Positions 27,180 through 36,901 of a stretch of 64,000 bases of DNA are shown here, piece after piece; position 1 is the stretch's first letter, and the number at the start of each line of letters is the position of its first letter. The notes below the pieces were generated by a model. The model did no database searches. It was not told the DNA's origin and was given only the letters and a program-made list of their open reading frames with translations. Location of the stretch: assembly GCA_963736575.1 (NCBI GenBank), contig CAVTPD010000001.1, positions 2,170,001-2,234,000 of the forward strand, given 5' to 3'. The stretch comes from CAVTPD01 sp963736575. GTDB taxonomy: Bacteria > Bacteroidota > Bacteroidia > Cytophagales > JAAEPT01. The position numbers and the translations under genes are program-made.

Positions 27180-27500
27180 TTTTTGTGTTAAAAATTGTAT
27201 TCTAATAGCACTAAAAGTTAGGTTTTTGTTCCTTAAAAAAGAAGTTTATTTTGAATTGTTCTAAGCTTAATTACATCTTCTATAAAATTATTTTCCCGTT
27301 AAAAATTTAGGATCAGCTACAATGTTACCAGTAATTAGTAGAATCATGACTTTATTGATTAAAAGAGCCCCTTCCGAGCTTTTCTTCGAAAACCACACTA
27401 CCGCATCTTGTGCTCAATATGGCAGCATTAAACCGCTCAAAAACCCTAGATTAGTAAGATAATGGATGAGCCTATAAAAAATCAACAAAATAATCTAGAA
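27180..27500. other. Gene-free stretch between peroxiredoxin and yebC
   Basis: About 320 bases of AT-rich sequence. The only open frame of note is a 38-codon one at 27346-27462 without any supporting signal. No tRNA, riboswitch or repeat was recognised. The peroxiredoxin promoter should be at its left end; no clear -33/-7 pair stood out. Confidence 0.6.
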
Positions 27501-27506
27501 CAAAAA

Positions 27507-27546
27507 AAGCTGTTTATTAGGTTTTAAAACCATAAATAAACAGCTT
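27507..27546 (-). terminator. Terminator of yebC
   Basis: 12-bp stem (27507-27518 with 27535-27546) with an inner GGTTTT/AAAACC dyad; T run on the minus strand. Confidence 0.78.
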
Positions 27547-27569
27547 CTATTTTTACTGAAAAGGGTCTT

Positions 27570-28286
27570 TTATTCTATATTGGTGTACACAGCTTGTACA
27601 TCATCGTCTTCTTCAATTTTATCCATCATTTTATCAATGTCCTTCATTTGTTCTTCAGTAAAACTTACCGGTGAAGTAGGAAAACGTTGCAACGCCGCCT
27701 TTTTAACATCAATTTTCAATTCTTCTAGCTTAGCACCTAAAGCTCCAAATTCAGTATAGTCTGCATAAACATAGACCATATTTTCTTCTGGGTCTTCCTC
27801 AATTTCTTCCATTCCGGCGTCAATCAATTCCAACTCTAGCTCTTCTAATTCCATACCTTCAGGCATTTCAAATTCGAAAACCGCTTTTCGGCTAAACATG
27901 AATTCTAAAGAACCATTTGGTACCAAGCTACCGCCTGCTTTATTAAAATAAGACTTTACATTGGCTACCGTTCTGTTCACATTATCACTAGCGCATTCTA
28001 CAAAAACCAAAACACCATGCGGTCCTTTGCCTTCGTAGTTCATTTCCATAAACGTTTCTGCGTCTTTACCAGAAGCACGTTTTATGGCTGCTTCAATATT
28101 ATCTTTAGGCATGTTCTGCCCTTTCGCATTCTGAATGGCCGATCTTAATTTGGCATTCGTTTCTGGGTCTTCTCCACCTTCTTTAGCTGCCAAGGTGATG
28201 GCTTTCGCTAGTCTAGGAAAAATTCTAGACATTTTGTCCCAACGCTTCTCTTTCGCTGCTCTTCGGTATTCAAACGCTCTTCCCAT
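27570..28286 (-). CDS. YebC/PmpR family DNA-binding/translation factor
   Basis: 238 residues, full length. Hallmarks: MGRAFEYRRAAKEKRWDKM, GGEDPETNAKLRSAIQNAKGQNMPKDNIEAAIKRA, YEGKGPHGVLVFVECASDNVNRTV and an acidic C terminus. The family binds DNA and, for some members, helps ribosomes through proline stretches. A perfect -7 element (TATTTTTG on the minus strand, 28318-28325) lies 32 bases upstream. Single gene with its own terminator. Confidence 0.93.
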   Translation of the reverse strand: MGRAFEYRRAAKEKRWDKMSRIFPRLAKAITLAAKEGGEDPETNAKLRSAIQNAKGQNMPKDNIEAAIKRASGKDAETFMEMNYEGKGPHGVLVFVECASDNVNRTVANVKSYFNKAGGSLVPNGSLEFMFSRKAVFEFEMPEGMELEELELELIDAGMEEIEEDPEENMVYVYADYTEFGALGAKLEELKIDVKKAALQRFPTSPVSFTEEQMKDIDKMMDKIEEDDDVQAVYTNIE

Positions 28287-28317
28287 AAAATTCTAGATCT
28301 TCTAATTCTTTAACATT

Positions 28318-28325
28318 CAAAAATA
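28318..28325 (-). promoter_or_regulatory. -7 element upstream of yebC
   Basis: TATTTTTG on the minus strand, a perfect TAnnTTTG; the expected -33 position holds TTAG only, so the call is partial. Confidence 0.35.
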
Positions 28326-28447
28326 ATCTCTAAAATTGATTACTCTAAGTAGAAAGTATATTTATTCATAAATAATGAAGAATTAGGTACTACATTCTTT
28401 TTAAGCACACCATAAAAACTACTTAAACAGCATAAATAATTATTTTA

Positions 28448-29344
28448 TTATTTATTTACTGAATTTAATTTTTTCAAACTACCCTCATAAAACATTTGAA
28501 AATGAGCATTATTTAACAATTCGTTCTCTGATACAATAATAGAGTTAAGTTCAAAGTGAACAGGTGTATCTTCCCCTTCTTTTATCAAATTTGCCACACT
28601 ATTGAATGTTTCATTTAAATTAAATTTAAAATTTATGTTTGTATAGGAAGTATCTCTTTCTTCAAGATAAATTTTATCCGTACTTAAGTTTTGTACAATC
28701 TGATTCTCAGAAATTGAAAGTTTAGACTGAACATCTTTCATTCCCACAGAAAAAGGGTTTGGATTATAGAACATAACCTCTGCATTTAATGTAGAATTAG
28801 GTATTCCTACTTTTTTAAACTCCATCTTGTTAAGCTTAACTAAAGGTAATTGTAGAAGAGGCATTTTTTTGGTTACTGAAACAAAAACATTGTTCTTAGG
28901 TACAAGTATATGTTTAACATATAAATCTAGTTCTACTATATATTGAGCACTATCTTTACCTTTTCTGTTTATTCTATCATTGATCTCAGATAAATCTTTT
29001 ATATAAATTTTTAAAGGAAGAGTTAACGGAGTTTTACTGTTAGCATTAAATTTTAAAGAATCAGTATACGTATTTTCTACTACAGTTACAGAATCTATAC
29101 GTATCTTATAATCAATACTATCTATTTTAAAGTCTATCGGTAGTTTATTATCTATTTGTATCGCTGATTCTATTTCTATAGCTTCAGAAGTGATATTGGT
29201 TATAGACAATTGTACAAATTTTAAATTAGGGGCAAATTTGTTCGGAACCTCTTTCCTTTTAATAAAAAAAAATAAAACAACAGTAAATATTAATACTACA
29301 GAACAAATTATTATAACTTTTTTATTCATTTTAATTTTTTTCAT
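28448..29344 (-). CDS. Membrane-anchored protein with two LEA14-like (WHy) domains
   Basis: 298 residues from ATG at 29344; the next Met at 29329 is also possible, and a longer frame to 29371 is less likely. A single N-terminal membrane helix (KVIIICSVVLIFTVVLFFFI) anchors it, followed by two beta-rich repeats of LEA14 type: the first around LSITNITSEAIEIESAIQIDN, the second around LNAEVMFYNPNPFSVGMKDVQ (the NPNPF motif is typical). The role of these extracytoplasmic domains in Bacteroidota is not known. Single gene. Confidence 0.7.
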   Translation of the reverse strand: MKKIKMNKKVIIICSVVLIFTVVLFFFIKRKEVPNKFAPNLKFVQLSITNITSEAIEIESAIQIDNKLPIDFKIDSIDYKIRIDSVTVVENTYTDSLKFNANSKTPLTLPLKIYIKDLSEINDRINRKGKDSAQYIVELDLYVKHILVPKNNVFVSVTKKMPLLQLPLVKLNKMEFKKVGIPNSTLNAEVMFYNPNPFSVGMKDVQSKLSISENQIVQNLSTDKIYLEERDTSYTNINFKFNLNETFNSVANLIKEGEDTPVHFELNSIIVSENELLNNAHFQMFYEGSLKKLNSVNK

Positions 29345-29516
29345 ATAAAAATAAAGATCAAATAAAACCACTTCATAAAACTACATTCATCACTCATAAT
29401 GTTATACCTCAAATTAAAACACCCTATTATATTACATTTACTTGACTCTGTATAAAGTTCTTATAATAGTTTTATTTATATATTATTAACTTCTTCAAGT
29501 TGGTTTATTAGTTATA

Positions 29517-31022
29517 CTACCATAAATCATTAAGTATCTCTTTATAGGACTGAATACTGTTTTCATTTGTTCTCTTTTGAATCATACTTTTAGATAATTG
29601 ATTTCTGTGTGTAACACCAGCTGCTGCCATTAGAGTTTTAAATGCTTCCAGCGTGTTTCTATGATAATTAGCTACTTTCTTTTTTTTGTCTTCAACAACA
29701 AGTGAAGCCACTCTGCTTGGGATCATAGTAGTTATTCCAGTTGGACATGTATCTAGATTACATTTAAGGGATTGTACACACCCTAAGGCAAACATCATTC
29801 CTCTAGCGCTATAACATGCATCTGCCCCTAAAACTATAGATTTTGCTATATCGAAGGCAGAAATAATTTTTCCCGCAGCCAAAAGTTTTATTTCATTCCT
29901 TAAATTATATTTTAAGAGTATTTTGTGCGCAAAATTTAAAGCTTCTTCTAAGGGCGTACCCACCCAATGTAAGGCCTCCATATGAGCTGCACCACTTCCG
30001 CCTTCAGCACCATCAACGGTTATAAAATCAGGGTAAGTTCCTAATTGCTGAAAAGTCTCTATCATGTTTTCAAACTCTATTTTAGACCCCATACATAATT
30101 TAATTCCAATAGGTTTGCCTTCTGACAATTCTCTTAATTTATTGATAAAGAGAGTTAGTTCTTTTGTGTTAGAAAAAGAGCTGTGATAAGCAGGTGAATG
30201 AATTTCAGTATGAGCCTCTACCTTTCGATAGTTTGCAATTTCAGGTGTGTTTTTCTTTGCTGGTAAAATTGCTCCAAAACCTGGTTTGGCACCTTGAGAA
30301 ATTTTCACCTCTACCATTTTCACATTTTGTTTTTGAGCAATATTTGTAAACCTCTCTTCACTAAAACTTCCATTTTCATCTCTACATCCGAAATACCCTG
30401 TACCAAATTGAAATATTAAATCGGCACCAAACTCTTCATGAAAAGGTGTTAAGCCTCCTTCTCCGGTATTTTGAGCAAAACCACCTTGTTTTGCTCCTCC
30501 GTTAAATGCCAAAGTGGCATTCTTACTAATAGAACCATAACTCATACCGCCAATATTTAAAATACTGGCCGAATAAGGCTTTTTACAAAAAACACCACCT
30601 ATTTCAACTCTTAAATCATCTTTTACTTCTTTAGCTGGAAAAACAGAATGTAAAAACCATTCATGCCCAGATTCTGAATACAAAAATTGGGAACCAAATG
30701 GCTGACTTTTATTTTTATCTGCAGCTCTTTTATAAACGATTTCTTTCTGAACCCAATTAAAAGGTTTTCCATCTTCTCTATTTAGTAAAAGGTTTTCTTG
30801 TAAAACATGCCTTTGTTCTTCTATCAACCTACTAAATCGTCCAAAAACCGGATATTGTCTTCTAATGTTGTCTTCATGCTGAAACAAATCATAACCACCA
30901 ATGGAAATTGGAATTAAAACAACCCCAAGGAGTACATATGAATGCCAGCCAGTATGAAAATATAGTAAGACTAATATGCTTATTAACACTATTGAAGAAA
31001 AGACAACAAACTGGTTTCTCAT
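29517..31022 (-). CDS. FMN-binding glutamate synthase-like protein
   Basis: 501 residues with an N-terminal membrane hairpin (about residues 5-45) and then the glutamate synthase central and FMN-binding domain: NIGGMSYGSISKNATLAFNGGAKQGGF, TVDGAEGGSGAAH, and the iron-sulfur cysteines in CVQSLKCNLDTCPTGI. It lacks the amidotransferase domain, so it is not a full GltB; members of this stand-alone group are of unknown or glutamate-synthase-like activity. It follows the DUF305 gene on the same strand after 11 bases and so may belong to the metal island's transcript. Confidence 0.85.
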   Translation of the reverse strand: MRNQFVVFSSIVLISILVLLYFHTGWHSYVLLGVVLIPISIGGYDLFQHEDNIRRQYPVFGRFSRLIEEQRHVLQENLLLNREDGKPFNWVQKEIVYKRAADKNKSQPFGSQFLYSESGHEWFLHSVFPAKEVKDDLRVEIGGVFCKKPYSASILNIGGMSYGSISKNATLAFNGGAKQGGFAQNTGEGGLTPFHEEFGADLIFQFGTGYFGCRDENGSFSEERFTNIAQKQNVKMVEVKISQGAKPGFGAILPAKKNTPEIANYRKVEAHTEIHSPAYHSSFSNTKELTLFINKLRELSEGKPIGIKLCMGSKIEFENMIETFQQLGTYPDFITVDGAEGGSGAAHMEALHWVGTPLEEALNFAHKILLKYNLRNEIKLLAAGKIISAFDIAKSIVLGADACYSARGMMFALGCVQSLKCNLDTCPTGITTMIPSRVASLVVEDKKKKVANYHRNTLEAFKTLMAAAGVTHRNQLSKSMIQKRTNENSIQSYKEILNDLW

Positions 31023-31033
31023 TATTACTTGGT

Positions 31034-31601
31034 TTATCTGTTTAGATTTTTTGTTTCTTTATTAAGCTCTCCTTTAAACTTTGGAACTGGTCTATTTTTC
31101 TTTTCTTTCTCTGTTGTAACTTCTCCATTTTTCTTAATGTCATTAATTAACCATTGCATCTCCATAATTTCTTTTCGCTGTGCTGTTATAATTTTATCTG
31201 CTAATTCTCTTACACGTACGTCTTTAATTTTAGCCTTTTCACTAGTAAGAATTGCTATAGAGTGATGCGGGATCATGCCTTCCATATAATCTACACTGGT
31301 AACGGTAACTTGACTTCTAACAAGAAAAATTCCTCCTCCAATGAATAAAACACCTAAAACAATTAAAGCGATATTTACATTTTGCTTTTTATACATATTA
31401 AGCATAAACAAAAGCATAACAATAATCATGGCACCTCCCATTATGATTGTCATAAATAATCTGGTTTCACTAAACAGAAATGATTATAATTTGGTAAGAA
31501 TGCGTGTACATTAGAAAGAACATAGCTAACATAGAAGTTGCTATCATCGCTAAAAATTTAACGTATTTGTTTCCGTGTTTGTGATTGTGCTCGTTATTCA
31601 T
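31034..31601 (-). pseudogene. DUF305 membrane protein, frame shifted near 31460
   Basis: The C-terminal frame (from 31453) has a membrane helix pair and the DUF305 core YMEGMIPHHSIAILTSEKA with the two His typical of this copper-associated family. Family members normally begin with a His-rich tail and another helix; this is present upstream in a second frame: ATG at 31601, MNNEHNHKHGNKYVKFLAMI and so on, ending about 31470. The two frames differ by one base net; both SETRLFMT joins are plausible. Located next to the multicopper oxidase, as usual for DUF305. Confidence 0.7.
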
Positions 31602-31635
31602 GTTGCTTTAATTTATGAGTTATTAGTTTAGTTGA

Positions 31636-33876
31636 TTAAAATTTTGCTGATAATCCACCGCCTGCTCCAAAACGGTTGTCATAACTGGCCATTATTGAAA
31701 AATTTCTAGAAAGCAGGTATTCCAAACCTACTTGCCAAACGGTTTCGTCTTTATAATCTTTAGGATTACCATTTTCGTTTTCTAATTCATTTACCCATCC
31801 AAAATCTGCTTGGTATTCATATTCACCAAATAATATTGTTTTAGGGAAAATCATGACGGAACGACTAATTCCAACTTGTGGGCGTAATTTACTATCCATC
31901 CTTACATCTAGATTAAACATATAGGGTGTAAAAAACCGAACCCCAGCTATGGCAGTTGTTGAGATTTCATCTAGATTATCTTCACCTTCATTTTCTGCAT
32001 TTACACCTGCAAAAACCCTGAAATAATCGTAAAGGAATCGCTCGTAAGTAAACTCCGCTTCTAAATTTTTGTTCCAACCATATTCGGCTGTTAGCATAAG
32101 TTGATTTCTTGTGTTTGACGAAATCAAGTTCAACTCCGTCATATGAGACGCTACATCTAACATCCCCCAATTGTAAATCTGTTTATCATCATTTGTAAGC
32201 TTTTTTTGGTTATAAGCTTGCATTTTGGGATTTGGTGGTGTTTTATAACTGTATACTCTTGCCATTCCGCCCATCATATGATACAATACATGGCAATGAA
32301 AAAACCAATCACCATCTTCCTTGGCATCAAATTCTATAATCACTTTTTGCATGGGAGGAACGTTTACAGTATGCTTTAGTGGAGAACGCACTCCATTTTC
32401 ATTTATAACTCTAAAAAAATGACCATGTAAATGCATTGGGTGGTGCATCATAGTAAGATTATTTAGTGTTATGCGAACAACTTCTCCTTTTTCAATTTTT
32501 ATATCGTCGGCAGCAGAAAGTGGAACACCGTTTAGACTCCAAATATACCGCCACATATTACCCGTTAAGTTCAACAATACTTCCTTAACTGGTTTTTCTG
32601 GACTGAAAGCCGTGTTTTCTTTCGCTTTAAGGTAATCGTAATTATATTCCGAAAACATTTTCATGTCCCCCATTCCTTTATCTTTTTTAGGCTTAGAAGT
32701 TGCAGAATCCATTTGCATACTAGAGTGATCCATCCTTTTGGATTTTTCTTTTTTATCCATTTTCATGCCCCAGTTTTGCATCATCTTTTTAGGGTTTTCT
32801 TTATTAGCGTTAAACTTTGTGGCTGGTGCACCCATACGCATATCCATTTTAGCCATTTTCATCATCATATTAATTTTATCTGGCCTTGGTAAAACATTGG
32901 CTAATAAGGTGTCTTGCGCATTACCTAAAAAAGCTGAAGTGGTACCAGATCCATCTTGGGCCATGGCTCTAACTTCTATTTGCTTATTTTCTGGAATGGT
33001 AATTATAAAATCATAGGTTTCGGCAATAGCAATAAAGGTTTTATTTCTTTTAACCGGAACAACCTCAGGGCCATCTGCAGCTACCAAAAGAGGTGTTTCA
33101 CCGCCAAATGTTAACCAGTATTGAGAAGAAGAGGACGCATTTATAATTCTTAAGCGAACTTTTTCACCTGCCTTAAAGTCTGGATAGTGTTGCTTTTGTT
33201 TTCCATTAATTAAAAATCCATTATAATATACATCTGCAATATCTGCGCTTTCCATTCTTTGTTTCCAGAAATTGAATTGTGCGCCTAACCCCCCTTGTGC
33301 TATCACTCTATTTAAAGGGGTAGCTGTACCTTTTTTAATATTGTACCATTCGTTCCCTCTTTTCAGATTACGCATCACGTTTTTAGGTTTCTGATTTGTC
33401 CAGTCAGAAAGTACCAAAACCAAATCTTTATCATACACCAAGTCACTTTTTTTGGCCTCAATTGCAATAGAACCATAAACACCACTTTGTTCTTGCAACA
33501 TTGTATGTGAATGATACCAATATGTTCCACTTTGCTTTATTGGGAATTCATATCTAAGCATAGTGCCGGCTTTAATAGGCGGTGTAGAAAGATACGGAAC
33601 ACCATCTTGGAAATTAGGGAGTATCATTCCGTGCCAATGAACAGATGTTTCTACATCCATTTCATTTTTAACATAAATTACAGCATAGTCGCCTTCTTTA
33701 AATCGTAATGTTGGACCCGGAATACTTCCATTTATAGTCATTCCTACCATTTTTTTACCGGCTTTGTTAACTTTTTCCTGTTTTAGTGTAAGATGATAAA
33801 CCGTTGTGTCTAATTGTGATTTGCCTTTAATACTAAAAAACAAAACCATTATTATACTTATATAAAAACTTTTCAT
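31636..33876 (-). CDS. Multicopper oxidase (CopA-like) with a C-terminal CopB-like barrel
   Basis: 746 residues. A signal peptide is followed by cupredoxin domains with all copper ligands: H80-W-H82, H122-S-H124, HHPMHLHGHFF, and HCHVLYHMMGGM. A Met-rich segment (about residues 335-410, many MxM and MDHSSM) can bind Cu(I). From about residue 600 the sequence changes to amphipathic strands (LLTAEYGWNKNLEAEFTYERF ... ending in Phe) as in CopB outer-membrane proteins. So one polypeptide would oxidise Cu(I) in the periplasm and anchor in the outer membrane. Island gene, minus strand. Confidence 0.88.
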   Translation of the reverse strand: MKSFYISIIMVLFFSIKGKSQLDTTVYHLTLKQEKVNKAGKKMVGMTINGSIPGPTLRFKEGDYAVIYVKNEMDVETSVHWHGMILPNFQDGVPYLSTPPIKAGTMLRYEFPIKQSGTYWYHSHTMLQEQSGVYGSIAIEAKKSDLVYDKDLVLVLSDWTNQKPKNVMRNLKRGNEWYNIKKGTATPLNRVIAQGGLGAQFNFWKQRMESADIADVYYNGFLINGKQKQHYPDFKAGEKVRLRIINASSSSQYWLTFGGETPLLVAADGPEVVPVKRNKTFIAIAETYDFIITIPENKQIEVRAMAQDGSGTTSAFLGNAQDTLLANVLPRPDKINMMMKMAKMDMRMGAPATKFNANKENPKKMMQNWGMKMDKKEKSKRMDHSSMQMDSATSKPKKDKGMGDMKMFSEYNYDYLKAKENTAFSPEKPVKEVLLNLTGNMWRYIWSLNGVPLSAADDIKIEKGEVVRITLNNLTMMHHPMHLHGHFFRVINENGVRSPLKHTVNVPPMQKVIIEFDAKEDGDWFFHCHVLYHMMGGMARVYSYKTPPNPKMQAYNQKKLTNDDKQIYNWGMLDVASHMTELNLISSNTRNQLMLTAEYGWNKNLEAEFTYERFLYDYFRVFAGVNAENEGEDNLDEISTTAIAGVRFFTPYMFNLDVRMDSKLRPQVGISRSVMIFPKTILFGEYEYQADFGWVNELENENGNPKDYKDETVWQVGLEYLLSRNFSIMASYDNRFGAGGGLSAKF

Positions 33877-33902
33877 AATTAGTTCTTTTGAATATTCTTT
33901 TT

Positions 33903-34031
33903 TTAAACAATTTGATTGATGACATCAAATATTAAAGAGACGATTATATAGAAAATAAAAGCGCCCCAAATTACCCATGACAACCCTCTTAAAGAAAAGA
34001 GTGTGTTTTTTGAATTTAATTTTTTTCGCAT
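33903..34031 (-). CDS. Small membrane protein (42 residues) in the copper island
   Basis: Starts ATG at 34031: MRKKLNSKNTLFSLRGLS, then one hydrophobic helix (WVIWGAFIFYIIVSLIFDVI). Too short for usual gene finding. Positive N terminus and one helix suggest an inner-membrane peptide with the N terminus inside. It sits 26 bases before the multicopper oxidase ATG on the same strand, so co-transcription is likely. No family recognised. Confidence 0.5.
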   Translation of the reverse strand: MRKKLNSKNTLFSLRGLSWVIWGAFIFYIIVSLIFDVINQIV

Positions 34032-34188
34032 GTTGAAGTATGAGTATTATATCATATCCAAAACTTGCATCTACTGTACAAAAGCTTTAGATATACCTTA
34101 TTTATTTATTGATAAAACCCTAGCAAAAAATAGCCGCCATTGGTAATCAATAATTAGCCCAAAGCTAATTTGTTTAAAAACTGAACAT

Positions 34189-34605
34189 TTAAATAAGGAA
34201 TGATTGAAATAACACCTGTATGTCTTTATACCATATAGGGGGCTGGTAATTTATTCGTATTAAAAATATTAAGTTCTTTAACTCTTTGAGATTGAAATGA
34301 AACTGTATTATAGCGGAAAGAAATTGAAATTCAGAAATACTAAATTCTAGTTTCTGATAAACAGTTTCATCTATATCAATAGTATAATACATGTTTTTAC
34401 AACATGATTTTGAATAGACACAGACCTTTTTTTGACTAGATACTTTATTGATACTTAGATTATTCATTCCACAGTCTAATTCGGAATATCCAATCATCAA
34501 TTTTGCTTTAACTATTTTCCCTCCACAATAATGCGTGCCAAAAGTTAACCCTACACTATTGAGCGTAACCAATAAAAGTATTAATATGGCTATTATTTTT
34601 TTCAT
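34189..34605 (-). CDS. HYC_CC_PP family protein
   Basis: 138 residues with an N-terminal signal (MKKIIAILILLLVTLNSVGL). The three landmarks that name the family are in order: THYCGG (about residue 25-30), KSCCKN and YQPPIW. Small exported proteins of this family occur next to copper and heavy-metal efflux genes in Bacteroidota; the paired Cys and His suggest metal binding (inference). A second member is at 41969-42385, on the far side of the efflux genes. Confidence 0.78.
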   Translation of the reverse strand: MKKIIAILILLLVTLNSVGLTFGTHYCGGKIVKAKLMIGYSELDCGMNNLSINKVSSQKKVCVYSKSCCKNMYYTIDIDETVYQKLEFSISEFQFLSAIIQFHFNLKELKNLIFLIRINYQPPIWYKDIQVLFQSFLI

Positions 34606-34789
34606 TTATCCAAATCAAAAAACGTCAGTATCTTTTTAAAACATTATGGATTGCTTATTGTATTCCCCTTTAACATTTGGTAGAAATAAAAGTTCGTGAG
34701 TTAAAAAAATAAATGAGTCTTAAACCTTTTGTGTTTTCTATGCCGAAAATTTCAATAATGTGAATCTTTCTAAAAGTTTACAACTTTAA

Positions 34790-34822
34790 AAAAGCCTTCG
34801 TTTAAAAAGGAAAACGAAGGTT
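34790..34822 (-). terminator. Rho-independent terminator in the copper island
   Basis: 9-bp core stem (34795-34803 with 34812-34820), extended by A-T and G-T pairs, T run on the minus strand. It ends the efflux transcript after the metal-binding lipoprotein gene. Confidence 0.78.
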
Positions 34823-34851
34823 TCATTCGTTTTCCTTTTAATTATATTTTC

Positions 34852-35121
34852 TTATTCACTAAGTTCTAAGTCCATTCCACATTTAGGACATTGTTCGCCT
34901 TCTTTCCCTTTTACTTCAGGATGCATAGGGCAGGTATAAACAACTTGGCCTTCTTTATTTTCTACTTCAGAATCGTGATTATTACCTTGCATAGTAGAAT
35001 GGTCGTGGTTTTCTTCGTGAGGATGATTTTCTTCTGCCGATTCATTTCCAGAACAAGAGAACATTAATACGGCTCCAAATAACATCATTGGCAATGCCAT
35101 TTTTAAAAGAGATTTTTTCAT
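34852..35121 (-). CDS. Heavy-metal-binding domain lipoprotein
   Basis: 89 residues. Lipoprotein signal with lipobox FSC, then a His/Glu-rich stretch (about residues 30-50) and a C-terminal heavy-metal-binding domain VYTCPMHPEVKGKEGEQCPKCGMDL (read in two parts: CPMHP and CPKCGM). The same domain occurs at the N terminus of the CusB protein upstream. Likely an outer-membrane-anchored copper buffer or chaperone. 32 bases after cusB on the same strand. Confidence 0.82.
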   Translation of the reverse strand: MKKSLLKMALPMMLFGAVLMFSCSGNESAEENHPHEENHDHSTMQGNNHDSEVENKEGQVVYTCPMHPEVKGKEGEQCPKCGMDLELSE

Positions 35122-35153
35122 AAAATATAAATTATAGATTGACTTGTTTTTAC

Positions 35154-36890
35154 TTATTTAACGGTTGTGGTCACTTCCCCACATTTTAGCATAGATGGCC
35201 CATAGTATGGGTTTTCTACTTCTTTTTCATCACTAATCCAGTCAGCGCCGTTGCCGTGCGCCATAGGACAATGTTGTATATAAAGTTCTTTTTCGTATGC
35301 GCCTGTCATTTTTAACCAATCGATTAAAGTATTGGAAAGATCGAAAAAATGATCCCGAAAAGTTTTTAAATCCTTTGACTTGTACATTTGTGTTAAAATA
35401 ACTTTACTATCCTTATAAACCATTTCCCATTGAGTTTTCAGAGGACCTTTAAATTGTTCAGGATTAATTTCTTCCATCTTTTTTTCAAGAACCAATGCTT
35501 CTTTTTTAGCCGTTTCCAAATCATCTTTAGTAAGGCTCTCCTTAAGTTTTAAATATGCATTTATCCATTGTTGCATTAACTTTATACTTTCTTTCGGAAG
35601 AGAAATTTTATATTCATTCGTTTTTCCTGATCCTGTATTCATCATGCTGGGCTTGTCTTGAAGTTGAGCCGCCGCATCAATCGAAAAAGTACCATAAACC
35701 GCTATTTCATCTCCAGATTTTAATCCGCTTTCAATTATATAACTATCACCTGTAGAAGGACCTAACACAACATCTCGTTTAGTAAAAAACACTCCTTTTT
35801 CCGTTTGCTGTTTTATATAAACTAAAGAACGTTTCCCGGTATACATCACTGCCGATTTTGGTACAATCGCCTGTGCTGCTTCTTTTTGTTCAGAGGCATA
35901 AATACTTCCCTTCACAAACATTTCGGGCTTAAATTTATTATTCTTGTTTTTTATTTCAGAACGAGCATAGGCCACCCTTTTTTTATCCGAAACATACGGG
36001 TCTACATAAGTAATTTTTGTTTTAAATGTTTTAGCCGGAATAGCATCTACCGTAAACTGAACAGAATCTCCAACATTCACTTTATTCAAGTCTTTTTCAT
36101 AAACTTCAAACTGAATCCAGAGTTGGGATAAATCTGCCACATCAAACAATTTCTGCCCTTGTTTAATGTAATCACCTTCTTGTACATACTTTTGAGTAAC
36201 CACACCATCTACCTGACTTAAGATAGAAAATTGTGTTTGTGGTTTTCCGCTTTGTAAAATACGGTTGATTTGTGCTTCGGAAATCTTCCAACTTTTTAAT
36301 TTAGTTTTAGCAGCTCTCAATAAACCCGGATCGGTAGTTTCATACTTTTTAGCCTGCAATAATTCTTCTTGTGCAGTTACCAACTCCGGTGAATAAACGG
36401 TAGCCAAAACCTGTCCTTTTTTCACTTTTTCTCCGGTAAAATCTACCAATAAACGTTCTATTCTGCCGGGAACATGAGCGGTTTGAGTAACGGCATTTTG
36501 TTCGTTGTAAGTAATCTTACCGTTTACAGGGATTTCGGAATTCGCTTTTCCTGTATTTACTTTTATGGTTTCAACGCCCGCTAACTTCACGGCTGTAGCA
36601 GACATTTTTACCGATGACTCCAACGTTTCATCACTTTCTAAATTTTCAAGAGGAATCAATTCCATTCCGCATATAGGACAATCACCCGGTTCATTCATAC
36701 GGATTTGAGGATGCATGGAACAGGTCCAAACTTCTGTTTTTTCTTCAACTGAATGAGTTTGGTGCTGATGCCCTTCCTCCTCAGAAGAATCTTCATGTCC
36801 AAAAAGCAAAGCACCTAGAACCAATCCAACTATTAAAGCAGCTAGAAGCAGAAATGTTATTTTTTTATTTTCTGTTTTCATTATGTTCAT
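35154..36890 (-). CDS. cusB: CusB-type RND efflux periplasmic adaptor with metal-binding and DUF3347 domains
   Basis: 578 residues. Layout: membrane anchor (about 8-27), His-rich linker, a heavy-metal-binding domain (WTCSMHPQI...CPICGMELIP), then the HlyD-like adaptor with barrel-sandwich halves (AHVPGRIERLLVDF ... QVDGVVTQKYVQEGDYIKQGQ), and a C-terminal DUF3347 domain (HCPMAHGNGADWISDEKE...YYGPSMLKCGEV). It links the RND pump to the outer-membrane channel for Cu/Ag export. ATG at 36890 or 36881. Between TolC and the metal-binding lipoprotein genes. Confidence 0.9.
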   Translation of the reverse strand: MNIMKTENKKITFLLLAALIVGLVLGALLFGHEDSSEEEGHQHQTHSVEEKTEVWTCSMHPQIRMNEPGDCPICGMELIPLENLESDETLESSVKMSATAVKLAGVETIKVNTGKANSEIPVNGKITYNEQNAVTQTAHVPGRIERLLVDFTGEKVKKGQVLATVYSPELVTAQEELLQAKKYETTDPGLLRAAKTKLKSWKISEAQINRILQSGKPQTQFSILSQVDGVVTQKYVQEGDYIKQGQKLFDVADLSQLWIQFEVYEKDLNKVNVGDSVQFTVDAIPAKTFKTKITYVDPYVSDKKRVAYARSEIKNKNNKFKPEMFVKGSIYASEQKEAAQAIVPKSAVMYTGKRSLVYIKQQTEKGVFFTKRDVVLGPSTGDSYIIESGLKSGDEIAVYGTFSIDAAAQLQDKPSMMNTGSGKTNEYKISLPKESIKLMQQWINAYLKLKESLTKDDLETAKKEALVLEKKMEEINPEQFKGPLKTQWEMVYKDSKVILTQMYKSKDLKTFRDHFFDLSNTLIDWLKMTGAYEKELYIQHCPMAHGNGADWISDEKEVENPYYGPSMLKCGEVTTTVK

Positions 36891-36901
36891 GATTTCTACA
36901 T

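Noticed and set aside
27346..27462. 38-codon open frame in the gap before yebC
   Set aside because: No signal, no promoter, no homology visible, and codon use is not distinctive.
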